Shown: one piece after another, positions 42,997 through 49,192 of the stretch
Layout of the letters: each line of letters begins with the position of its first letter
Numbering within the stretch: the stretch's first letter is position 1
Assembly: GCA_035546335.1 (NCBI GenBank)
Contig: DATKDP010000046.1
Coordinates: forward strand, 1 to 49,192
Source: DATKDP01 sp035546335
Lineage (GTDB): Bacteria > Acidobacteriota > Thermoanaerobaculia > Gp7-AA8
DNA: 49,192 nucleotides
Direction: 5' to 3'
Position numbers and translations under genes: made by a program
The notes under the pieces: model-generated
The model's input: only the letters and a program-made list of their open reading frames with translations
Database searches by the model: none
Told to the model about the DNA's origin: nothing

Positions 42997-45087
42997 TCAT
43001 TGTGCCTGACGCGCACCCTCGAGAACGCGCAGCGTATCGGCCGCCATCGTTCTCGCCGCAGCGCCCGGGTTCACACGTACCGCCTCGCGCAGAGTCTCCC
43101 GAGCCTCATTCGATTTTCCCTCGATTCCGAGAGCCACCGCGAGCATTCCCCACGCTTCGATGTTGTTTGGAAACAGCCGGATCTCTTCGCGGAATGCGGC
43201 TGCCGCGGAATGCGGCTGCCGCAGCTCGAGCAGCGCGATTCCTCTCTCGTAATGAAGGCGCTCGATCGCATCAATCCTCCGGCGCCGCACTTCTTCGATC
43301 GCGCGATCGATCAACGCCAACTCTTCCTGAAATCGTCGTTGCCGCTTGCGAACGTCGGCGAGGAGAAGGAGCGTGCTCGGCCGAGGATTGCTGCGACCAT
43401 CGATTTCCGTGAGATGGCGTTCAGCGGAGGCGAGATCGTCGCGGGCGATCGCGATTCGTGCAAGCATCTCGCGCGCTGCCGCAGCGTCCTCTTTGATCGC
43501 CAGCTCGGCGTGCGCCGCCGCGTCATCGAATCGTTTCAGCTCGAGCAAAACCTCGGCTGCTGCGAGCTGCAGGTCGGGATGCGTCGGAAATCGTTGCAGT
43601 CCATTTCGAATCGTCGACAGAGCATCGTCGCGCCGTCCGAGCCTTCGCTCGGCACCCGCCTGCAGAATCCATCCATCGACCATCATCGGATTCTTCTCGA
43701 GCAGCTCCTTCGCGCGGCGTAAAGCATCCTCGTATGCGGCGTTTTGAAACGACTCGAGAGCCGTCTTCAGCATCCGAATCGACTCGATGTGATCCTTCGG
43801 ATCGGGAAGGGGTCCCTCGGAGGCCCGGGTCGACCCGAGGTAGCCGAGGGCTGCCAGACGCTTTTGATCCTCCGGGTCGACGTCGGAGGGAGGAGTGAAT
43901 TTGCGATCGATCGCCGCCAGTCGTTCGCGAAGCGCGAAAACAGCGCGCCGGTGCTGCTCGAGAACATTGTGCTGCTGGCGGGTGTCGGAGATCGCGTACA
44001 ACTCGGGCCGCGGTGCATCGATGTAATGAAAGTTCGCATCGATCATCGCGAAGAGCTCGCTCCAGCCGAGGTGCAGAGGGGGGAAGTACGTCTCACCGTA
44101 AATTGCCCTGCCGGCGGTGAAGTCCGGGCGGGTCAGGACGGCTCCTGAGAATGTCGCGGGGTCTCCCGCCGCCGTGACCGCGAGAACGGTCGGAACGATG
44201 TCGATCAGTCCGACGGGATGGCGAACAGTCTCTCCGGCCCGCTCATTTCGCGGGAGTTTGATCAGCAACGGCACCTGAATCGATTCACGATAGAGAAAGA
44301 CGCCGTGCTCATCCTCTCCATGATCGCCGAGCCCTTCTCCGTGGTCTGAGAGGAGGATGATCAGCGCCGGATCATAGAGTCCGCGCCCCCGCAGGTCGTC
44401 CAGAAACCGTCCCACGATCGAGTCGGCGTAGGAGACTTCCCCGTCGTAGCGATGGGCTGCGGCATCGAAGGGTGGGGGAGGTTCGTAGGGAGCGTGCGGC
44501 TCGAAGAGGTGGAGAAAGCCGAAGAGCCGTCTGGTCGTCTGGCGTCCCAGCCACTCGGCGAAAGCCAGGCGGCTGCGCTCGCCATCGCGCTCCTCCGCTC
44601 GCCGTCCCATCTGTCGTGCCGGATCCGTCTCGTCGTCGTAGAAGTCGAACCCCGACGCGATGCCCGTCTCTCGCCGTAGAACCCAGGTCGAGACTGCGGC
44701 GCCGGTGACGTAACCTCGGGAGCGAAGCATGCCGGGAAGCGTCGAAACTTCCCCGCTCAGCAGATATCCGATGTTGTCGCGCACGCCATGATCCGGCGGA
44801 AGGAGACCGGTGAAGAGCGATGCATGGGACGGCAGCGTGAGCGGAACGTGGGAGTACGCCTGCTCGTAAAGGATCGAATCGGCGCGCAGCCGATCGATCG
44901 CCGGAGTCGACCCCTGAGTATATCCGTACGCCGGGAGGCGGTCGGCGCGCAGAGTGTCGATCGAGATGATGAAGACGGGAACGTCGGACGCGGGCGCCTC
45001 GCGGTCGCTGCAGGCGGCCGTCAGGAGGAGAACGCCGAGTGCCGCAAGGAGGGCACGATCGCCTCGTGGTGCCGAAAAAAGGAACAT
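42997..45087 (-). CDS. Sulfatase-like lipoprotein with C-terminal TPRs
   Basis: A 696-residue protein. The N-terminus has a hydrophobic segment ending LLTAAC (Cys26), a probable lipobox, so it is likely a membrane-anchored periplasmic lipoprotein. Residues about 36-400 are an alkaline-phosphatase-superfamily/sulfatase domain: VFIISIDTLRADR (D44), PLTLPSHASLFTG at 82-93, HLFEPHAPYEPP and LLSDHGEGLGDHGEDEHGVFLY (D248, H249). The nucleophile position that is Cys/Ser in sulfatases (C/S-x-P-x-R) is Thr84 (T-L-P-S-H), so formylglycine modification is unlikely. Residues about 430-690 are TPRs. ATG 45087 is preferred over the open frame to 45273, which runs into repeat DNA. Confidence 0.88.
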   Translation of the reverse strand: MFLFSAPRGDRALLAALGVLLLTAACSDREAPASDVPVFIISIDTLRADRLPAYGYTQGSTPAIDRLRADSILYEQAYSHVPLTLPSHASLFTGLLPPDHGVRDNIGYLLSGEVSTLPGMLRSRGYVTGAAVSTWVLRRETGIASGFDFYDDETDPARQMGRRAEERDGERSRLAFAEWLGRQTTRRLFGFLHLFEPHAPYEPPPPFDAAAHRYDGEVSYADSIVGRFLDDLRGRGLYDPALIILLSDHGEGLGDHGEDEHGVFLYRESIQVPLLIKLPRNERAGETVRHPVGLIDIVPTVLAVTAAGDPATFSGAVLTRPDFTAGRAIYGETYFPPLHLGWSELFAMIDANFHYIDAPRPELYAISDTRQQHNVLEQHRRAVFALRERLAAIDRKFTPPSDVDPEDQKRLAALGYLGSTRASEGPLPDPKDHIESIRMLKTALESFQNAAYEDALRRAKELLEKNPMMVDGWILQAGAERRLGRRDDALSTIRNGLQRFPTHPDLQLAAAEVLLELKRFDDAAAHAELAIKEDAAAAREMLARIAIARDDLASAERHLTEIDGRSNPRPSTLLLLADVRKRQRRFQEELALIDRAIEEVRRRRIDAIERLHYERGIALLELRQPHSAAAAFREEIRLFPNNIEAWGMLAVALGIEGKSNEARETLREAVRVNPGAAARTMAADTLRVLEGARQAQ

Positions 45088-45125
45088 CGCGGCGATTTTC
45101 TCACAAGGGGGTCGAGGCGGGCGGG

Positions 45126-45534
45126 AAGTGGCCGAACTTTGTCGCGGATGCGGCGCGCATCGCGCTGGGGCTTGCGAGAGGTCATACCCCGCATCCGCGA
45201 CAAGTTCGGCTTGTAGCCGATCGCGCAGACAGGCAAATCTCGCGAGGCCCGTTCCCCTCTCCCCATCAGCCAACCTGCCAGAGGTCGCCGGACGATCTTT
45301 CTGCTTTGCGCTCTCGGTCCCGCTCGTCGCCCGCGATTCGGGGCAGGACCGAAGTTGTCCGCTTCGGCGCGCGAGAGGTCACGGCATCCGGCCGCGGCTG
45401 GCCGAAGCGGACAAACTTCGGCCACAGGCTCCGCCTGCATTGCCTGCGGTTCGCCGGGGCCGGACGAAGCTGTTCGCCTTCCGACAGTCGGGCAAGGCCG
45501 ATGCGTCATCTCGCGGCTCACTGCTTCGTCCCTA
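45126..45534. repeat. Composite intergenic repeat block, copy 2
   Basis: About 409 bp matching the reverse complement of 15100-15585. It contains a GTGGCCGAA palindrome (45128-45210, three T in the left arm versus two in the right), TTCCCCTCTCCCCATCAGCC, the second palindromic element (45349-45425) ending TTCGGCCAC, and CACTGCTTCGTCCCTAC at the right end. Relative to copy 1 it lacks about 80 bp. It lies between the sulfatase gene start and the terminator of receptor 2. No gene is supported. Confidence 0.85.
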
Positions 45535-45535
45535 C

Positions 45536-45567
45536 AAAAAAAAGCCCCGGCTCCGAAGAGCCGGGGC
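45536..45567 (-). terminator. Intrinsic terminator of Oar-like receptor gene 2
   Basis: On the minus strand: GCCCCGGCTC-TTCG-GAGCCGGGGC followed by eight T. It starts about 30 bp after the stop codon and is the strongest terminator in the window. Confidence 0.95.
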
Positions 45568-45597
45568 GGGGGTTGCTACCCGAGAGAAACGCCGGTC

Positions 45598-48591
45598 TCA
45601 GAAGCGGAGGCCGACGGTGAAGCTGTACTCGAGGGGAATCTGGTACGAGCTGATTCCGACCGGCTGACCGAAGGTCGTTCCCTTCTGCCAGTGTGCGCCC
45701 ATCGCGCTGCACTGAGCCGCTGCCGCGCCCTGCGGGCACTCGATGAGGCTGCTGAGCGGGCTGAAGGGGTTGAACGCGATGAGACCCGACCCGGCGCCGG
45801 ACTGGCGGCGCGTGCGGATGTTGGTCGTGTTCGGGTTGACCACCGAGTCCTGGTCGAAGATGTTCCTGATCCCGGTGTTGAGGAAGAGGTTCACTCTGCG
45901 GATCGGCAGCGTGTAGTTGATGCTGACGTCCGTGCCGTGCTCGTCTTCCGTCCGGAACGCGCCGCGCTCGCTGAAGAAATAATTATGCGAGGTGCCGAGC
46001 TGATTCCGGACGTAGCCCGGGTTCGAGATCAGACCGGGGAACGCGACGATGCGGCCGGAGGCGTCGATGTTGCCGACCGCCGAGTAGGGCGCGCCGGAGT
46101 CGTAGCGCTGCAGCACCGAGAGGTTGAAGTTGCCGACGGGCGTCGGCAGCTCATAGCCGACCCACACGCGTGCGCGGTGCGTCTGATCCTGTCCGAGGAA
46201 TCCGGAAGGGCGGCGCTGCGCGTAGCTGAGATACTCGGGGTACCAGGTGGCGAGCGGAAGGTTGCGGATGGTCGCCGTGCCGGCGCCTTCACCGTCGTCG
46301 TTGCCCTTCAGCTCGGACCAGGTGTATCCGCCGCCGATGTTGAAGCGGCCGGGACGCCAGATGCCGTAGAGCTGAATGCCCTCGTACTCGCGGAAGGTCT
46401 CCGAATCCTCGTTGATCGTGTGCGCCAGATCGCTCTGAATGCCTTCCGGATCGGTGCTCCGGCCGGTGCTCAGATTGAGTCTTCCGGCGTAGAAGTTCTT
46501 CCACTCGCGGTTGACTGCGTCGACGCGGACGTAGCCGCTGCGACCGATCTGCGTGCCATATCCGAGCACGATCTCGTCGACTGCCGGCGAGGAGATGGAC
46601 TCGGGGAAGATCGTGGTGAAGCCGGCGATGAACGATCCGAGATAGCCGTCGGCAGCGTTGCGGTTTGCGATTCCGCCGATCGACTCGAACCAGGCGAACA
46701 CCATGGCCATCGCCTCGCGCGTCGAGATCAGCTCGTTGGCGGGAGTTCCCGTCGGATTGATCGCCGGGCCGCGGTAGGTCCAGCTGAAGAGGGAGGGATT
46801 GCCGGCTGCCTGACCGCTGCCGCCGACGTTGCCATCTGCGATCTTCGAAACGTAGGTTCCGTAGCTGAAATTGAACCGATGGCGCCCATTGCCCTGCAGA
46901 TCGTAGATGAGGCCGAGACGTGGGCTGATCTCGCTGTCATCGGAGATCAGATTGCCGGAGGCGTCATGCCCGTCGTTCTTGTCGAAACGAACGCCGAGGT
47001 TGGCGCTCCAGTTGTTGTTGATGTCCCAGCGGTCGTTGAGGAACACCGACTGGGTCTGGAAGTCGGTTCCGGGCGACAGCTCGAAGATCGGGCGGTAGCG
47101 GAACGTCGTTCCTGTGTCGAAACGGGGGAACCAGGTGTCGCCCACGATATGCCCGCCGCCGAGGAACATCTCGAACTGGCTGGCCGACTGGAAGTTGTTC
47201 GATTTGCGGGTCTCGGAGAAGTCCTCGACGCCGCCGACGATGTTGTGCGTGCCCATTCCCGTCGAGAGGAAGTAGCTCGCCTTGGCGACGAAGGCATCGT
47301 TGTTGCGCTCTTCACCGGTGGTGCAAACGCCGCAGAACACAGGAGCGTTGGCGAAAACGCCGCGGCTCAGGTCGTACAGCCATGTCCCGTTGATACGCGA
47401 GGTGTCCTTGCCGCCGCTCTTCTCGAAGGTGAAGTTCTTCTCCGAGAAGTTCGCCTCTAAGAGGAAATTGGTGCCGAAGATTCCGCTGTAGCGGAGCGAC
47501 ATCAGGTCGTTCGGCAGGCTGCGGTCGGTGACCGTGTTGAGGTCGACGATGTTGAGGAAGCCCTGGTTGGTCTGATCGTTCGCGACCTCGAGGTATGAAA
47601 CGACTGCGTTGTGCTTCGGCGTGATCTGGCCCGTGAGCTTGGCTTCGTAGCGCTTTTCGTCGTTGCCGAAGACGTAGGGGATGTTGGTGAACGTGGTGAA
47701 GCGCTGAATGGTCTGTTCGATCAGACGGCCGGCGCCGAAGAACCACAGCCGGTCGCGCATGATGTACCCGCCGAGCGTCGCCTCGTAGGTCTCACTGATG
47801 TCGTCGAGGTGGTCGGCTTCGGTCGGATGGGGCGTCTTCTTCCGCCAGTCGGGATTGGTCAGACTGTCGCGGAACGAGCCGCTGAACTGGTTGCCGCCCG
47901 ACTTGGTGATGGTCGAGACCACGCCGCCGGTGAAGCGGCCGTACTCGGCGGACACCGCGCCGGTGAGAACCGATGTCTCCTGGATGGCGTCTTCGATGAA
48001 GAGATTGTGCGGCTGTCCGCGCAGGTTCTCGTTGACTACGACGCCGTTGACCAGGAAGAGGTTGTCATGCGACGGCGCGCCGGAGATGGTGATCTGCGCG
48101 TTGACGCCGGACGAGCTGACGCCGGGCGCGAGAAGCACCGTGTCGCGGATCGTCCGTGCGACCGGGAGCTTGTCGACGATCTCGCCGGTGAAGTTGCGCG
48201 AGATGGTCGTCGTCTCCAGAACCGTCGGCGCCGCTGCGGTGACCGTGATCGCCTCGGCGATCGCGCCCAACGCCATCGACGCGTCGACGCGCTCGACCTG
48301 TGCCAGCCGAACGTTGACGCTCTTGGTGACTCTCTGCATTCCTTCGAGCTCGAAGGTCACCGTATAGCTCCCTGGAGGAATTCCGGGGAACGTGTAGGCG
48401 CCGTTGTCGGCCGTGACGGTCGTTCTCGTTCCCTGCATTGCAGGCGATGCGATCGTCACCGACACACCCGGCAGTCCCCTCCCCTCAGAAGTCACAGTTC
48501 CCGTGAGGGTACTGGTGGTTCCCTGTGCGAACGCCATGCTCGCGCAAAGAACCAGGCACAACGTGAAGATGATGAATCGATTCTGCTTCAT
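45598..48591 (-). CDS. Oar-like TonB-dependent outer-membrane receptor 2
   Basis: A 997-residue outer-membrane protein, signal peptide MKQNRFIIFTLCLVLCASMAFAQ. Residues about 26-105 are a CnaB/carboxypeptidase-regulatory-like domain (LTGTVTSEGRGLPGVSVTIASPAMQGTRTTV in pattern), about 110-230 the plug (FLVNGVVVNENLRGQPHNLF; GRFTGGVVSTITKSGGNQFSG), then a barrel ending YSFTVGLRF. It shares its architecture and many exact stretches with receptor 1, so the two are paralogues. The Cys pair VFCGVCTTGEE matches FCGTCTDEE in receptor 1, suggesting a conserved disulfide loop. ATG 48591 follows AAAGGAGAA; the frame stays open to 48921, but the extra sequence is not conserved. Confidence 0.95.
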   Translation of the reverse strand: MKQNRFIIFTLCLVLCASMAFAQGTTSTLTGTVTSEGRGLPGVSVTIASPAMQGTRTTVTADNGAYTFPGIPPGSYTVTFELEGMQRVTKSVNVRLAQVERVDASMALGAIAEAITVTAAAPTVLETTTISRNFTGEIVDKLPVARTIRDTVLLAPGVSSSGVNAQITISGAPSHDNLFLVNGVVVNENLRGQPHNLFIEDAIQETSVLTGAVSAEYGRFTGGVVSTITKSGGNQFSGSFRDSLTNPDWRKKTPHPTEADHLDDISETYEATLGGYIMRDRLWFFGAGRLIEQTIQRFTTFTNIPYVFGNDEKRYEAKLTGQITPKHNAVVSYLEVANDQTNQGFLNIVDLNTVTDRSLPNDLMSLRYSGIFGTNFLLEANFSEKNFTFEKSGGKDTSRINGTWLYDLSRGVFANAPVFCGVCTTGEERNNDAFVAKASYFLSTGMGTHNIVGGVEDFSETRKSNNFQSASQFEMFLGGGHIVGDTWFPRFDTGTTFRYRPIFELSPGTDFQTQSVFLNDRWDINNNWSANLGVRFDKNDGHDASGNLISDDSEISPRLGLIYDLQGNGRHRFNFSYGTYVSKIADGNVGGSGQAAGNPSLFSWTYRGPAINPTGTPANELISTREAMAMVFAWFESIGGIANRNAADGYLGSFIAGFTTIFPESISSPAVDEIVLGYGTQIGRSGYVRVDAVNREWKNFYAGRLNLSTGRSTDPEGIQSDLAHTINEDSETFREYEGIQLYGIWRPGRFNIGGGYTWSELKGNDDGEGAGTATIRNLPLATWYPEYLSYAQRRPSGFLGQDQTHRARVWVGYELPTPVGNFNLSVLQRYDSGAPYSAVGNIDASGRIVAFPGLISNPGYVRNQLGTSHNYFFSERGAFRTEDEHGTDVSINYTLPIRRVNLFLNTGIRNIFDQDSVVNPNTTNIRTRRQSGAGSGLIAFNPFSPLSSLIECPQGAAAAQCSAMGAHWQKGTTFGQPVGISSYQIPLEYSFTVGLRF

Positions 48592-49062
48592 TCCTTCTCC
48601 TTTCCAGAGTGGGTCGAATGAATCATCCGCTCGAGGGCGCCTGATTGCCGCCGGGCGGACACGCCTGAACGCCATGAGAAGACTCGCTTCGAACGCGTGT
48701 CTTCGAGTTGAATCCTGATCGCCGCTGTTTCCGGACAGCCATGAAATGGTTACCGAGTCGTGACTCTCTTCGGCAAGCAGGGTGCCCACGACGGCGTCCC
48801 CCCGCCCTCCTCCAAGTGTTCCGCTTTCAGACAGTTCCGCGGATAGTACTCCGTGAGTGCGCCCGTGTCCACCAAAAGAGTGAATCCGTCGTTCACCCTT
48901 TTGAATCAACAGGTCACACAAACGTCATCGGTTGGTTACAATGATCTAGATCGGCGGATATAGCTGCCACCTCGCCCGGCTCCATCGCCTACTTCGGCTG
49001 ATGTGAAAAGGGGCGCTTTGGCTGCCGCACAGGATTGCATCCTGATAAGGATGCCTGGACCA
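48592..49062. other. Upstream region of Oar-like receptor gene 2
   Basis: It should carry the promoter of receptor 2, but I see no convincing -35/-10 pair. Notable sites are a perfect palindrome GATCTAGATC (48943-48952), a hairpin CAAAAGAGTGAA/TTCACCCTTTTG (about 48873-48903), and GCATCC-TGATAA-GGATGC (49037-49054). The minus-strand frame running through it is an N-terminal extension of the receptor frame without its own support. Confidence 0.45.
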
Positions 49063-49192
49063 CAGCCGGTGGTGAGCGCGAAGCGCCACCACCGGAACGT
49101 GGCACGCGCGAAGTGAGCGGCAGCCCGGCAGGGCTGCCAGGAAAGGGGCGAGCGCTGTCACATTTCGTCCCGGCACCCCTGCCGGGCAATCG
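49063..49192. mobile_element. Partial second copy of the GGTGGTGAGCGCGAAGC repeat element, cut by the window end
   Basis: From CAGCCGGTGGTGAGCGCGAA onward it matches the interior order of the element at 40634-40854: GAAGTGAGCGGCAGCCCGGC, GGGCTGCC, AAAGGGGCG, GCTGTCACATTTCG and GGCACCCCTGCCGGG. It also has an extra CCACCACCGG block that in the other copy is present only at the right arm. The right end is outside the window. Confidence 0.65.

Noticed and set aside
45355..47460. 701-codon plus-strand frame opposite receptor 2
   Set aside because: It begins in repeat DNA and runs antisense to a TonB-dependent receptor; the product has no recognisable domain.
48873..48903. Hairpin CAAAAGAGTGAA/TTCACCCTTTTG as a terminator
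   Set aside because: It is not downstream of any gene on either strand within the window and its stem has a mismatch; I only note it in the region description.

Overview
The window is a high-GC bacterial chromosome segment, most likely from an uncultured or poorly studied member of the Acidobacteriota. The clues are a secreted protein of the 'VWFA-related Acidobacterial domain' type (40904-42550), two large Oar-like TonB-dependent receptors with an N-terminal carboxypeptidase-regulatory-like domain, a sulfatase-like lipoprotein with C-terminal TPRs, multi-copy Ig-like secreted proteins, and an outer membrane inferred from receptors and a beta-barrel protein. The phylum is an inference from family distribution. 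No rRNA, tRNA, CRISPR array, phage or transposase gene was seen.

Layout. 207-7987 (minus strand) is a cell-shape operon: a FecR-like membrane protein, MreB, MreC, MreD, PBP2 (MrdA), RodA and an S4-domain (Hsp15-like) protein. 8227-10565 (plus) holds a PpiD/SurA-type folding factor and a YciA-like thioesterase. 10901-13207 (minus) holds RarA and a threonine dehydratase/serine racemase-type PLP enzyme. 13382-18474 has a secreted four-module Ig-like protein facing a 962-residue outer-membrane fusion protein. 18580-23331 (plus) is a housekeeping run: lipid-kinase-like protein, AsnS, RNase J and UppP. 23468-24928 (minus) has glutamate formimidoyltransferase and Hpt. 24976-28521 (plus) has an unrecognised 517-residue protein, a fumarylacetoacetase-family enzyme and a CCA-adding-type nucleotidyltransferase. 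28752-30375 (minus) has a TPR protein and an L,D-transpeptidase.

30780-34476 (plus) carries a VIT/CCC1-type metal transporter, then what looks like a small redox regulon: a radical SAM protein with an unusually spaced cysteine motif, a small unknown ORF, a Crp/FNR regulator with an N-terminal cysteine cluster, and a c-type cytochrome. A perfect TGTGA-N6-TCACA palindrome lies before the regulator gene and a one-mismatch copy lies before the radical SAM gene. 34885-48591 is almost all minus strand: Oar-like receptor 1, EttA, the VWFA-related protein, the sulfatase/TPR lipoprotein and Oar-like receptor 2. Both receptors end at strong intrinsic terminators.

The most striking non-coding content is a dense set of intergenic repeats. 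About ten palindromic elements start with GTGGCCGAA, and the main family has a conserved one-base asymmetry between its arms. A composite block of 410-490 bp occurs twice in inverted orientation 30 kb apart. One element has perfect 43-bp terminal inverted repeats. There is a 206-bp tandem repeat and several families of short GC-rich repeats. They resemble REP/BIME or MITE elements, but no partner transposase is in the window. Many apparent ORFs in these gaps and opposite the real genes are artefacts of high GC.
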